From positions 3,844,001 to 3,908,000 of the forward strand of contig OX388351.1 in assembly GCA_947579665.1 (NCBI GenBank): 64,000 nucleotides of DNA, in the 5' to 3' direction. This DNA is from Sympetrum striolatum (lineage: Eukaryota; Arthropoda; Insecta; Odonata; Libellulidae). Shown piece by piece: positions 38,651 through 51,629 of this stretch. The notes below the pieces were generated by a model. It did no database searches. It had not been told where the DNA came from and was given only the letters and a program-made list of their open reading frames with translations. Made by a program: the position numbers and the translations under genes. Numbering within the stretch: position 1 is the stretch's first letter; every line of letters starts with the position of its first letter.

Positions 38651-39856
38651 TTGTTTGTCATGAATAGGAAGCTATTGAAACGGAAAATACTTTGAAGAAG
38701 AAATGGAGTCTCTAGTTACAGTGCCACACCTATTCATGACTCTTTCGAGTAGATCCCATGTCCATCTGAAATTCCTGTCTTCATAGATTTATCATCGACC
38801 GAAGTAATAGAATTTTAAATAAATTCAATCAAAAAGCCTTAACTTGGTGGAATGTTCTTGGCGTAATATGATTCCGATAGAGTTTTAGTTTAAATATGCT
38901 GTTCTGTTCGAATGAATCAAAATGCGTTTGTGCCCTCCTTTAATTTGTCTGTCTGTACTGTCATCCGTTGAAAAGCTGGTTGGACCTCATCCCCCTCTAA
39001 CATTAGGTCCAAAAAGTCATTTACTATGAAAGCCAAAAGCAAAAAAAGAGTGGCAATAGAATTACTTGGCAAGATGTGGAATAAGGCATTTTTCTCTTCC
39101 TTTCCTCACCTAAGTAGATTGATTTCAGCCTTCGTAAGTGCTGAAGAATAATTCTGTGAATAACATTGCTTTATCATAGCATTCAATCTTGAGTCTCCAA
39201 AATTAATGCGATTATCAACATTATAAATACCTCAACAGATATCGTATTACAGCTATGAGCAAGACTGAAATAAAAGTAAATGAAACATTTCTCTCTCCTA
39301 AACTAATGGAAAAATTTAAAATATTTTAGCCCTCATGTTGTGGTAGTAGTAACACTATTAATACATTAACCTTATTGCCGTCAAATTTCAGATTTGATTG
39401 ACTGCTTGCTGAGATTAAAAATCAACTAATTAAACAACTGCTATCACTACGTGGCTGTAAATAAATTAAATAATGGGTCGCCGTATACTAATGACTTGGT
39501 TTGTATCAATACTTGTTGATCAGAGCAGGAGGTTAAGAATTCTGCAGAATGTGGTTAATTCGTCGTTTGGCTATCATTCATATGAACCTGAATCTACTCA
39601 TTTGTAGGAATTAAGCGTAGTTAATCTATATTTATACATCTTGTAAAAATATTATGCATATATTAATTCCTCGAAGTTACTATATCACATCTTTCATTAA
39701 TTGTAATCCTTCACGTAATCCGCAGTACTTCAACGATATGTGTACTCTTCTAGATTCTATTATTATGGTATTTAATACTTGCAGTCTTCTTTCAGCACAG
39801 ATTCTCATAATTATCATTTATATTCATCCCATATATTTTACACTATACATATACAT
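38650..39856. other. AT-rich non-coding stretch
   Basis: Unrecognised AT-rich sequence. The frame 39654-39908 runs into the neighbouring inverted-repeat element and has no recognisable product. Confidence 0.55.
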
Positions 39857-39972
39857 GGGTGGTTTGAAAAGTTTCCGACATTTCGTCATTTCTCGACATG
39901 TTTTCTGAAGATGTCTAAATATTTTCTGAAGATTTCTGAAAAATCTGGGGTCGGAAACTTTTCAGAGCACCC
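39857..39972. mobile_element. Short MITE-like element with 23-bp terminal inverted repeats
   Basis: The left end (39857-39879) starts GGGTGGTTTG and continues GAAAAGTTTCCGAC. The right end (39950-39972) is its reverse complement with two mismatches. The 116-bp total and short non-coding centre fit a miniature inverted-repeat element. The centre contains TTTTCTGAAGAT twice. The 14-mer GAAAAGTTTCCGAC also occurs at 40043-40056, inside the adjacent LINE fragment. No target-site duplication is evident. Confidence 0.6.
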
Positions 39973-40033
39973 TCTTACATACCTAAATTATATTCATTAC
40001 ATATTATCGAAAATTTAATTTCCACGACATCTT

Positions 40034-40575
40034 TTAAAGTTCGAAAAGTTTCCGACGATATTCAGATCTTCTCATCTGTAGTGACTTCCAACCGAGGGAA
40101 TCTATCATTGCCGTAACGCTGCTATCAAACCTGAAATCCCCGCAGACGAATCGGGCTGCTCTACGCTGGACCATCTCTATATCTGAGACTAAACTTACTT
40201 CGTGTGGGTCCCAAACCGCACAGCAGTATTCTAGACTCGGACGAATAAGAGAAAAGTAAGCCATTTCTTTGACTCTCGATGAGCATCCTCTCAACGTTCT
40301 ACCAGTTAATCTTTGCATTCTATTCGCTTTTCCTATCGCATCTCGAATATGTTCTTTAAAAGATAAGTTAGGTAATTTTAAACGTTGACTCCTAAGTATT
40401 TGTTGTCGTGCACTAACTCTAATGGATGCCCTGAAATTTGGTACTGCGCGGGAATTATGTTTGCGGAGCGCGTAAAACTGATGGCAACGCATTTATTTAT
40501 ATTTAAATCCAGCTGCCAATCTTTACACCATCCTGATATTACCTCCAGGTCGTTTGGGTGGTTTCTTCAAAATTA
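40034..40575 (-). mobile_element. LINE (family B) reverse transcriptase 3' fragment, one frameshift
   Basis: The minus strand encodes the part of a non-LTR retrotransposon reverse transcriptase downstream of the catalytic box. First comes WCKDWQLDLNINKCV (about 40560-40490) and then HDNKYLGV (about 40415-40385), the thumb motif. After a +1/-1 frame change near 40370 follows LSFKEHIRDAIGKANRMQRL, then SLIRPSLEYCCAVWDP and VQRRAARFVCGDF. The frame ends at 40034 after SEYRRKLFEL. The order and motifs are those of CR1/L2/Jockey-type LINEs. The 5' truncation, the frameshift and the absence of the YADD box make it a dead fragment. Its C-terminus differs clearly from family A. Confidence 0.85.
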
Positions 40576-41160
40576 AATATGATACCGGTTCTTGACCAAC
40601 TCTTTCATTGAAGAGTGTTTCTCAGTTTAGGAAACTAGTTGTACTGATCAGACTTCCTTGATTTAATGCAAGTCATAGACGTTGAATCCTATTTTTCATT
40701 GAAATAGATTCGAATGGACTTGGTAATAGGTGTAATATGAAATTCCACTAATGTGTAATGAATTATATTTTTCTATGAAAGAGTCTTTACTGCGAAACTT
40801 TTACAAAAACGCTGTAAAATTACACACCAAATTAATGCATGCACCAATTAATTGTATTGTGTTTTTTTAGTTTTGTTTTAGTTTTTCAATAAAAACTCTT
40901 ATCAAATCAAATCTGTGGAAATATTATGTACAACCTTTTCTTCATTTCTAAAAAAATAACTCTTTTGTTAAATAAAATTCAATCAAGTATTGCGGGATCT
41001 TATTCATTATATGTTTTTCTAATCTACAGAAAGGTCATGAAACACAATGCCATGTCAAAAATATTTTATAAGGTATAGATAAATCTAATACAAGCTAAAC
41101 CTTAAATCCACTAATAATTAATTCAGGGATACAGGAATGAACAGATATCAAGATATTTAA
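40576..41160. other. AT-rich non-coding stretch
   Basis: No continuation of the LINE was found upstream of its fragment, and no other feature is recognisable. Confidence 0.5.
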
Positions 41161-41720
41161 TCGTCTCTCTTGTAAACGGTGCCCGCTGTCTTCAGAACTA
41201 CTTTTCTCCGTAAAATAACTCGTATCACAGCTGAGCCAAAAAGCAACGCTTCTCTGCACATGTGGCAGGGATGTAACAGATATTCTCCACCCTTGTTAAG
41301 CTTTAGTAGGGATGCCTCTATATGTTTATTGGACCGCTCTCCGTTCTTCAACTGTCCGAAGGGATGCTGCGGAGTAGAGATGTGCTTCGGTGATAATTTG
41401 CGGTAGCCAAAAGGGGCGGGGTTTACAAGAGAGGATGGCGGTCGGAAGAGGTTATTAATGAGGAAGGGCGGGGAGTTTTATAGAGCGATGTTAAAAGCGA
41501 CGCAATAAATAGCGAAATATAAAGTGGGAGAGCAAAAACAGTGAGCTCTCATTAACCAGTTAACCTCTCGAAATTACCCGCGTAATGGAGATCATATGAG
41601 CACTGAAATCCCAAGTGATGCGATATAACGACGTCACGTTAAGAAAACAGTGGAGGTTAGTCGATAATAAATCAAGGAGATAAGATCGTCATCGAATTAA
41701 ACGTAGTTTTCGAAAATAAT
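41160..41720. other. CpG-containing island, unassigned
   Basis: Higher-GC, non-repetitive segment; frames on both strands (41179-41406 plus, 41157-41351 minus) overlap and are not recognised. It includes a G-rich patch (GGGGCGGGG near 41414), a GC-box-like word. Candidate regulatory element. Confidence 0.35.
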
Positions 41721-43740
41721 AAACCTTAGAATCGAAGAGTCTTCTTTTGGTGGTCTAGCATACAGCTGAATCAAGTATTTTTTTATAATTATAATTCTCA
41801 GATTTGTAGATAGAATATGTTTTGCGTTCTAATTCTTATAAAATAATTTATTTTGCAATTTTGAAACATTTGTCTCTCAATAAATTTTCTGATATTGCTT
41901 TTAAAATTCATCAAATTTTATTATGCTTATCACCAGCAATGCTGTAATAATTAATGAGTAATCATTCACTGAACAGTCATACAAAAATGAGTTACTCTAA
42001 ACAAGTTGCTTGCCAGAATCAGTTAGAATAATATCTTGCTAACATTAGAAATAATCTGAGCTCCTATGATTTTATAAGATATTTGATGAAATAAAAGAAA
42101 AACAAAATTTATAACAGTGGGAATATCTCTGTGGATTTACTATCAGTAAATCTGACACATATTTTAGGTGAATCTGTTATTTAGGCATAAAGTGCATTGC
42201 CGAGCGGCAAATTCCTGCAATACAGAGGAACATAAAACATGCATTAATGCTAACGCAAGTACTTTTGCTTCTCAGAAATATTTAAAAATAGATCTTTTTC
42301 CAATAATTTATGTACAAATTTTCTATGAGTACCTTTGCTCGACTCTTTAATATAATCCGTCAACTAATTGTTTAAATATAGTTAAAAGCTTGGAAAATTA
42401 CGAAAATATTCCACCTCCATGATATGTTTTTTCCTGCAATCATCTAAAGTTCCATAATTTTGAAATGAAAAGAAATTAAAATCTGGAAAGGCGTAATCAG
42501 TAATAAATTTTTAAACTCTCAAGTAGTGATTAATGCCTCCCAGTTACCCTCCTTTATTTCAATACGATAGCATCATAAATGAATTATGGTCGATTATTAT
42601 CTGGAATAATGCGTCGGATTTTATCTGCAGTCATAAAATGATTAAGAAAACCATTTAACCTTTGACCATTTTTACGGGTCGAGACGGAAACCAAATTATC
42701 ACTTACAATGATCACAAGGTATGAATTAATTAGCCAAAGAATATGTATCATACAGTGTTGTATTCCAACAATGTATTTATCTTTAATAACAAACCGATAG
42801 GCTTGACTTTCTTGCAGATTAGAAGGCTAAAAAGATCTTAGGAGACACGAGTTGAGTCTTTTATTGTCTTTCAATTTTGATCGGTCCTGATACAGTATTT
42901 TCTCAAGTTTTGCGTCTGATTTATTTAGAAAAATTAAAATATTATTTATACTTAGGACACAAGATAAACTTTAGACGTAAAGACACAAATTTAATTCCTG
43001 AAACATTCATATTTTATGTCCTTGCATATTTATGTATCGAAATATATAATCTTCGGTGACGTTTACCTATTCAAATCTGGTTTGCTGATTTAATATAAGT
43101 ACGAATAAAGATATCAGAGCTAGGAAACTGATTTAGAGAAGTGGAAAGTGATGAAGTCATTCAGGTTTTATCCTTTGTTTTTATTTGTGAATTGATAAGA
43201 AATTAAGTATACAGTATATCATCAGTTTGCACAAAGAACTTCTTATATAAAGCGATTCAATTCAATTTCTGATTTATTTGCCTAAACTACACTTGAATCT
43301 TTTAGTTGCGTAAAATGATAATGTTATGGTGGATCTGGGTTGGTTTACTGAAAGTGACGTGTTTTGCTGTGGATCTGTGACAGACGTGATTATCATTGTT
43401 AGACTACATTTATAATATGTGATTGAAGCTATTATTGGTGCAACCGATTTATTAATTTTGTTCTAACATGGTTTATTTTCAGACAGGTTTTGAATCCCTT
43501 GCCACCTGATATTTAGTTCTACTTGCAAGGTTTATCTGCAGTAAAAATAACAAAAAGTAATACTCTGCAAATTGTTATTGAAATTTCATCCTTAGAGAGT
43601 GAAATTTCCTAATTAGAATTCTTCTAGAGATAATTATCGGAACAACGTTGTTTCATGGCCTGCAGTGATGTTCATCTAACCCGAAATAGAATAGAAGTAA
43701 CTATGCTGGAGAAGATTTTGTATCATAAAAGTATATATCA
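41720..43740. other. AT-rich desert
   Basis: Only short, unrecognised frames (42168-42350, 42877-43059). No repeats or RNA genes seen. Confidence 0.55.
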
Positions 43741-44510
43741 TCGTCATCGTCAGCCCTTTTATTCTTGACTAATGGAAACCTCCGCATGCGTCTTCCAGAT
43801 CATGTCTCTCTCTTCCAGGGTCATACACGCATGCATTCGTGTACCTTTGATTGGAATAAACCTTCATTTCCTGCCATCGCCAACATGTGATGACGGAGGA
43901 TTTAGACATCTCCATTCCAATTAGAGGGATGCAGGTTATCCAACAATGTCGACCACTACTGTTGGGGATCGCCAAAGCATGACGATAAGAAAATCCACCA
44001 CCGGCCGACTTCCGAACGTCATTTTCGCCTCGTTTCGCGTCAACCGCACCCCCTAAGGGTTCTTTTAATTCAAATCCTCTAATTGTTCTCCAACCGAGGA
44101 CCCTCGTCCATTGTTGCGAGGAATTCTAATTCGTCGGGGCGTTCAAAGGACTATTGCGAGTGGGTGAGACTGCAGGTTTGAGACGAACCCCCCGCGACTC
44201 GATAAACGACGGAAGACAAAACAGCTACGATTACACCGTTCGGAACTGTAATGGGGCGTTTAGCGTTGCGAACTTTTCCTGTTCTGCTTTTTCTGTGGAT
44301 AATCATCTTCTTGCTGATGCAACACAAACGGTATTAGAAGGAATATGTTCATCGGAAGGAGCTTTGTCGCGGAAAATGATTCATCATTCTTTTCAGCCGA
44401 GATGTGCCTTCATAATTGCAGGCTATGGTAAAAAAACTAGGAAAGTTTCACAAGAAAATGTTATTTTGGCGAAAAGTTTCGTCTCAAAGTCATACTGAGG
44501 AATTGGTTAC
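43740..44510. other. CpG-containing island, unassigned
   Basis: Begins with a TCATCGTCATCGTC run and continues through GC-rich non-repetitive sequence to about 44270. The plus frame 44154-44498 (114 codons) and minus frame 43769-43975 are not recognised. Composition is closer to that of the other islands than to coding sequence of known families. An exon cannot be excluded. Confidence 0.35.
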
Positions 44511-44929
44511 TGCTTTAACTATCTGTTATACTAATACTACCCGAATATAAGTAAATACATAGAATAAAATCGTAGTTATATCCGGCGAAGTTGAGACTTT
44601 GAAGTCTTTTAATAGTCGCAAAATTAATTTTAATTAATGTAGAAGAGAAAAAATTTAGTTACGGATGTTAAAAACCTAAGTGAAACTTAGGAATAGGTAT
44701 CCACTGTAAGAAAACAATTTCAAAGAAAGGGATTATGAATAACTTTATGCAGTCTACTGAAAGAAGAAGAAAAAGATATAAAAAAAGATAACCTTCTCAT
44801 AAAGGTAATTCCTATGTATTCTATGTATACCTAAAAACAAGAGTGTGATTCATTACATTTCTAATAGATATCTAAAAACTCAATTATTGTATCGTCTCAA
44901 TGTTTGATTCCTCCTCGTTTTCACCTTAA

Positions 44930-45310
44930 AGAAATAATCATAGGTACCAATCTCTTAATCGATCACGATGCCATAACGAAGGCAAAACATAAACCGGTAA
45001 GGAAATTGCATTAAAGCGAACGCTGTCCACGGACGCTTTACATTTCCCAGTCGGAGGATGAGTAACGAAGTTCTATCAGACGTCTTTTTCATCCCACCGA
45101 GACGTGCTCTTTCTTTTGGAGGATGCATACATCATGTCTCACTCACCACATCCTCCGTCTCCCGACCGCTGAACTGCGGAAACAAGCGGACATGGAAAAT
45201 TGGCTTTGTTTTAATATTGCGAGAGTCTTTGGTCGGAAGGATTGTTCGGTTTCCGATGGTTTGGGATGCGGACAGAGGCTGGAAAGGTCGGAGGTTTGAA
45301 TGAAAGTATG
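44930..45310. other. CpG-containing island, unassigned
   Basis: Short GC-richer segment with an 81-codon plus frame (45058-45303) of no recognisable family. Flanks are AT-rich. Candidate regulatory element or exon. Confidence 0.35.
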
Positions 45311-46879
45311 TTTAAATAAAAAAGAATTCTCCTATCAACGATGTTCATCTATTAGGATTTGAGTAGATAATCATCCATAGATAGCTTATCTTTTGAAAGA
45401 AAGAATTACTTCCTCTTATGATTGTTTATCAACCATTGAAATTTTTTCTAAAACTTTAAAAACTTGCTACTCATTCGGTGCTTCTAAATTCCGTAATGAT
45501 AGTTAATAGTTTCGAGAGTGAAGTTGTATCCCAATTTATTTGACTGAAGTTGATCTAGCATTGACCTGAACTTACGATAGTCATCCAGTCGTGTTCTCAA
45601 TTTATTCACGTTAAAACGAACTAGAAAAAGCACGGCCATTTCTTTGCTAATGGGTACAAAATATATTATCACTGGCATTTGTAGAGTTGTTGATATCTTA
45701 CTAAACTTGATTGAATCTGGAATGCTTATTAGTTTATTTAAAATCTATAATATTTCTGATGATACAGTCATTTATTTATTTCAATACCAATTGATAATTA
45801 TGGCACAATTATGAGTCTATGATTCTTTTCCAAAGAAGGCCTCAAAAAAAGTTTTCTTGACATTTTTTCCTATAGATTATATAATTCAAGATTTCTTTGA
45901 AGTATCTCTAGAATAAATGTTCGACTGTAAAGTAATTCAAGGTTTTTAAATTGTTCGTACGAAGTGATTTTTCTCTCACATAGTATCTAACTTTCTTGAG
46001 ATATTTTGAAACGAATTTATTAATTATTTGTCGTATTTATCCACAGTGAAACGCTAGACTGACTGATTATATCTTCTCTGCGCTATCATAACTTTGATAT
46101 TTCAAATACCCTTTTAATTGTAATATTATTTCTCATAAAATCACACATTGTGAAGTCGGATATTCAGAAAGAATTTAATGAATCGTTTCAGAGGCCTACT
46201 TCCTTTTGCTTTGAAAGAGCATTCATCTTCATATATACTGAGAAAATTGAAATCAAATTAATACCGAACAAACTCTATAATACCGTGGTTTTTCTCATTA
46301 AATATGTTTTAATTAAATATTTTTCCAATGGTTAACACTAACACACAGATTTAAATTAATAGTACTGATCACTTGCGATTTTTCAATGATGCACTTGTAG
46401 TACGTTGTTACTTTTAGGCACCGATGAAGAGCACCCCTATCATTATGTGATATGAAAGTGCAATGTATTCCGAAGCAGTTTAGCACCCGGCATTTTTAAT
46501 ATCTAATTTTTTTCTAGAAACCACATGTTTTTTTTTATTTATCGTTCGCATCTTACTTTTTTATCCGACGTCGCTCCAGAACATTAGCCTAATTCATCAC
46601 GGAGTAGCATTTTCATTGCAAAGTGAATACGAAATTAATGACCCGCGTGATAATCTGTATGGCGTGGAAAGCCAAATTCAGTTCCGTCTCAAACGTGCGT
46701 TTTCTTGCTGTTGACTTCTTAGTTCGCAGAGAGTTGAGGGGTAATTAGTGTGACTAACTCTAACTCGATGATTTGGTGATAAATAATTAGGTTCTAGGCT
46801 TTATTTGAATATTTGCTTTACTATTTTGTCGTGGCTTCATACTTTACAGCTATTTTCCAAGAAAATCAAGGGACTCTAT
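45310..46879. other. AT-rich non-coding stretch
   Basis: No recognisable gene or repeat; frames are short. Confidence 0.55.
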
Positions 46880-46960
46880 ATAGCCAAGTGAGTAACGCGT
46901 TCACCTTTGGTAAAAGCATTCCCGGGTTCGATTCCCTGGAAGGGATTTTATTAAAAGTAA
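46876..46960 (+). mobile_element. tRNA-like / SINE head
   Basis: A perfect B box GGTTCGATTCC lies at 46925-46935, within a T-arm-like fold (CCGGG, 7-nt loop, CCCTG with one mismatch). An A-box-like TAGCCAAGTGAGTAACGCG lies about 40 bp upstream. The spacing fits a tRNA of about 75 nt, but the acceptor and anticodon stems do not close well. A decayed tRNA or a SINE head is therefore more likely than a functional tRNA. The downstream body differs from the SINEs at 12.3 and 53.7 kb. Confidence 0.6.
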
Positions 46961-47740
46961 TGGACACCAAACAGAAATAGGGCTTCTACTGTATAAGTCA
47001 GAAAAGAAGAAAGAGTTATCATAATTTAATCGTTTGGGTGACTTTGTTATTTTCATTACTTTTCCAAATTCAATTATAAGAGATTTAAGTTGACTACATA
47101 ATACTGCAGATTTTTGTATTTAGTAAGTGGTTTTGGTCTTTACTTAAGTGTCACTATATTGACCGAATCTCATCATATAATGAGAAATATTTCTTTGGTT
47201 TATCTCAACTATGCGTTTTAAGATTGTGGATGAGATTTTGTAATTCTAACAATGATCCTTCTTCTCTGGCATGTGCAGCTTTCGCTCCTCCGTCGTATTG
47301 GTTTGTTTGAGAAAATCCTAATGGGAAGGTGGGATACTTGCTCATACCTAACTGATGGTTAGCAGCGTTGAGATTTGAAAGAAACTTTGTTGTTGCAATG
47401 GATATTTCAGACCAAGCATTTTTTTACTCTTAGCTTTAGTTGGTTAGGAGGTAAGCAGCGAAAAAATCAATCACTTACTATCTAGTCTTTGGCTTCTTCT
47501 TTAGAGTAATCCAAGAGGTATTTTGTCTTATCAATCCAACTGCAGTGGAATTGGCATACCTTGGCACTAGAATTTATTTCTTTCGCTGATGGGTTACTCT
47601 ATGGATACCTTCTAATTTCATTCCATTCTCCTGGAGAAACTTGTGTGAATCATAATTTCTTGGCTGACGTTAATCTTTGGTGAACAAACGGGAATTCTCC
47701 TATCTTATTTTTTTGAAATAATTGAGTTGCATGTCTCATC
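46961..47740. other. Non-coding stretch
   Basis: No frames of note, no repeats recognised. Confidence 0.5.
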
Positions 47741-48140
47741 CAATCCGTTTCCTATTAGAGTACCTTTACGTGTAATTTTCACTCTCCCTCAACGTATCGT
47801 GAATCGTGGATGAAGTAATTACACATCCGAAATCGCCATAAAACGATAATCAGCACATTCTTCAAAATTTAATGGCGCAAATTCCCCACTTTGGATTGAC
47901 TTTCCGTTGCATCGAACTGGCACATTCAAATTCGCAGCCTTTTGCTCCACGAACCCCTTATTACTGTGTTTATAGCGGAGGCGAATAATAATTAGTTGAA
48001 GAGAAGAAAATTTTAAGAGGTAAGGTTTCGATTGTAGCTTTGTATCATCTGTGTTGTCTGGAGAGGTTCAAACGATGAAGTAGTTACTCCCTCCAATGGA
48101 TTCGGTCATGCGATGCATTTTTACGGGAGAATGGTTAGAA
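47740..48140. other. CpG-containing island, unassigned
   Basis: Moderately GC-richer, non-repetitive segment with GTAATTACACATCCG-type words and CpGs; no open frame of note. Candidate regulatory element, weak. Confidence 0.3.
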
Positions 48141-49880
48141 TGATGAAACCTGCCATTTGAAAGTCACGCTTCTCACCTTTGTCGCAGCAATTATATTAGT
48201 TTAGAATACACCCCGAGACTTAGCATATTATCTCGTAATTTATATACTCTTGGTTTTATCTCTTAATTTAGCTACGCTCATGGGGCAACTATTATCTAGC
48301 AATAGAGATTCATGGGAACTTGAGTATCACAATCATCAATAAGATCTAAAAATGATTGGCCAGCACTCATTTTCCCATTTGAGATTCATATTTTATTCAA
48401 TGATTTCCTCTGGTGATTCTGATATCTGGTGATTCGATCTGGAAATCTTTATATAACACTAGACGAACAATATTCGTTTTTCAGTGCAATTGGCAACGCT
48501 ATTGAGCCCGACAAATTTCAATATGTTAAACTTGCAAGTGAGGGAGGTTGATTAACCAATGAGCTGGAAACGGTAGAACAACTAGAACAGTGGCGAATCT
48601 TAGTTATGATAGAAATAAAAATAATTAACCAGGAAATCAGTAATTTACGGGCATATCAAACAACGGGAAAAGTAGGCAAGATACTTTAATTTATACTAAA
48701 TCACATTTTGTTGGTGGTTTATTATAAATTAAATTATCTTCTCTAATTTGCCCATTAGTATGGATTACCGCCAAATAAAGGAACATTTCCGCTAATTTAT
48801 CATGTCAATTTCATAGAATCGGAATGGATTTTGCTACCATTACATTTTGCACTTTTGTTTGTGGTATGAAATGTTAAAAGCATGAGACTATCTGGAAATG
48901 TATTAAAAAGTGCCCTTGCTTGATGGCTTGGGTTTCTACTGGTAAAATTTTTATGCCATTAACAGGATCCTTTGTCTTACTGATTGTTTTCAACCACGAA
49001 GAGGTTATTTAACGCATAAACTAGATTGCATAGAAATCTAAATAAGCAAAGAAAATCTTTTGTGGAACAGAATTAGAATCAGTCTAAGTTCGGCAATATT
49101 ATACTTTAACTTAAAGATAATGTTTACGAAACCTGTCGAAGGGCATTCTTTCGTAATACAAATTTCCATATTACCTTTTCCTACTCCTCTCTTGAGACAA
49201 TTCGCTCTTGACTCTTTATTTACTAGTCTAATAACTGATACCCTTTCCTGAACATTGCTTCCTTTGCCCGCAACGTCCTTTAATTCTCGTTTGTAATCAA
49301 CGCTCTTCTTAGCTGATGCCTTACTTACTTGCTTATACTTAGGAGATTATTCCTTTTTATTCGATACTAAAGTGTCACGTATGAGCTCATATATGGTTAA
49401 ATAAAAATCTCTGTAACATATTATTGATGAGAAAGTTCATACTTTGATTAAGGATTATAACTCAGATAATTTAAGGACGCCAATTTTGAACAAGTCCCTT
49501 AAAAAAACAACGTTGTCTGGGTACTCCATTGTAAAGAATAATAGCACTGTTAGTTTCCTCAAATAAAGCGCATTAACACTTCAATATTTCCACTCCTCTT
49601 TCTTCTTGTGCCACTCCGGAGATCGTAAATCATCATTGGCAATTTCATCCTTTATTTCCCTTTTCTAAATAGTTCATAAGAGTTGCAAATAAACCACTTT
49701 TAAATTTTCCATCCAGGAGATAATTTATCTACCTCTGCTCTGCTTCCTTTCTATTTTACCTTGTAAGATATACCTTTGTGGTTCGTTTTATACGCCTCTT
49801 ATAATGTGAAATACTGAATATTTCTACTCTAATTCTTTAAGCATATACTGCAGAATTTCCTCACTAATTGCCAGCGCTAA
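48140..49880. other. AT-rich desert
   Basis: One unrecognised 63-codon frame (49060-49251). Nothing else identified. Confidence 0.55.
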
Positions 49881-50540
49881 GCACTGCATCAGATCAGGCG
49901 AGATCAGGTGTAGATCAAACGAAAGCGTAAGCCGAGTTTCTTTGGAGAAATCAAGAAAAACTTTTACGACATCACGCACGGAACAATTTCTTTCGCTGTG
50001 TGTTTTATCGATTATGAGTCATTCTCGCTGAGGGAAAAACCTCGCTGACGTCGACGCGCTCAGTCGCTTAGCGTCGGAGAGGAAATTGAATCAAAAGCTG
50101 TGCGTGGTTGGAAACAAAAGGAAAGAGAGATGAGATGATTGCCCACTTCCATGGCATCTAGGTGGAGTTGCCATAACGAGAGATGTGGGTGGTGGCAAGT
50201 GGGATGGAAACTGGAGGATCTCTCGCATGGAACACTCCGAAACGAGAGCCGACGAGCCGGAAGTTGACGATCATCCTTCCGGGGACCGCAAGACGCCGAC
50301 CGCGGGAACCACAAAATTACGGGTTCTTAAAAAATCGCCGTCTCTTTTTCCTCAGTTCAATTGCGGCGCTTGCGTCTGCGGCAGATGGTGGAACTAGAGG
50401 GCGAGATTTTCTCCGCCAATCGCCGTTTACGGGCGTCGATGTGTGTGACGCATCATGGGTAATGATGCGAGAGGAATTGGTCATAGCTCAAGGGCCAATT
50501 ATTGGGCGCAGGCGTTCAAAATCGGCATGATGTGATGACC
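49880..50540. promoter_or_regulatory. CpG-rich island with promoter/insulator-like words
   Basis: One of the two most GC-rich segments of the window (57% GC and about seven CpG in 50221-50280, counted by hand). It opens with three AGATCA repeats (49891, 49901, 49912). It contains the CRE-like TGACGTCGACGCG near 50046 and a CTCF-like ACTAGAGGGCGAG (50393-50405). A pyrimidine tract with CAG (TCTCTTTTTCCTCAG, ending 50355) would make a good 3' splice site. Frames on both strands (50183-50530 plus, 115 codons; 50060-50314 minus) are not recognised. Promoter, insulator or exon remain open. Confidence 0.35.
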
Positions 50541-51565
50541 GTGGAGGATGCTCGGTTGCGCACACTACTATGTTCCAAATGGATGGATGTTTGATCGAAT
50601 GATGAGTTTGCGTAGAAAGTTGATTTGGATTTAATGTGATAGATACCAAAAACAGGTGCCTTTGTTCTATTATTTTCTATGCCTATAGGCAGCTGTCCTC
50701 CCATAGGAGATTAGTAATAAGTCAGTGGTTGTGGTCAATAAGTAATCCTGTTCTAAATCCATGTATAGAGTAGTGCATTGGAATATCTTGAAAGGACTCT
50801 GAGAAAAATCCATCAAGGGATATCACATAAACATTTAATGCAAGGAGGTCCACTGATTGCCTGGGACTTTATTAAAGCAAGTTAGCTACAAATTATCGTT
50901 GCAGCATTTTACCATATTTTTTCTAAAACACTAGCGTTTGCCGAAAGGTGGTTATTTTATAAAATTCGACTAATTGTGTGCGTGCATAGCGGATTAGTAA
51001 TCATTATAATTCTTTAACAGTCTCAAGTGAAATATGGTGGAAGTTTAGTAATAGTAGAGCTATTTTATCGAATTTATTTGACTTGAAAATCTTTCGTAAT
51101 ACAAATTTAAACTTCAAGATAAACTAGATTTATGAGAGATTGATTTCTTAAGTATGATTTTTCATCCTGCGCTTCGCGATGTGTCTATCGGTCCTCCGGA
51201 TAGAGTAAAATCAAAATTAGTGCATTAGAACAATAATAGTTTAATGTGCATATAAATATGAATGTTGCAACTTCTATTTTTCTTTTTACATCGTGATATA
51301 TATGTTCGCCTTAAGAGCTGCAATCTTTGTTGAGATATCCAGTAAACGCAGTCTATTACATTTTGAAGGAAGTGTTGATATTGCTACATTTACCTCCATT
51401 TTACGCGATAAAACATCTCAAGGCTCCACTGAAATGATTTTCTTCTTCTATACTTTCACGCGAAATGAAATAACCTTGTTTCGGCTTTACCTGCTTATAT
51501 TTCTCTCGTAAGTGAGAAAATATTAATTTTATCGAAAAAAACTTATTTTTCCAGCCGGTCCCACT
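50540..51565. other. AT-rich non-coding stretch
   Basis: Short unrecognised frames only (50516-50704 minus, 51293-51511 plus). Confidence 0.5.
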
Positions 51566-51629
51566 AGCATTTATCTACATCTACTTGTGTACCCTGCAAG
51601 CAAACTTTTAGCGTGTTGCAGTTGGTGTA
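51566..51629 (-). mobile_element. 3' tail of LINE family A
   Basis: Read on the minus strand this is TACACCAACTGCAACACGC, then GTTTGCTTGCAGGGTAC and GTAGATGTAGATAAATGC. It corresponds block by block to the 3' UTR end of the copies at 54.6 and 19.25 kb. CTGCAA and TTGCAG form a perfect 6-bp stem around the central loop. No RT-coding sequence is recognisable upstream, so it is either very short at insertion or decayed beyond recognition. Confidence 0.6.

Noticed and set aside
44154..44498. 114-codon plus-strand frame as an exon
   Set aside because: No recognisable motif, and no consensus splice sites were noticed at its ends.
46880..46945. Functional tRNA gene
   Set aside because: B box is perfect but acceptor and anticodon stems do not pair properly; a decayed tRNA or SINE head fits better.
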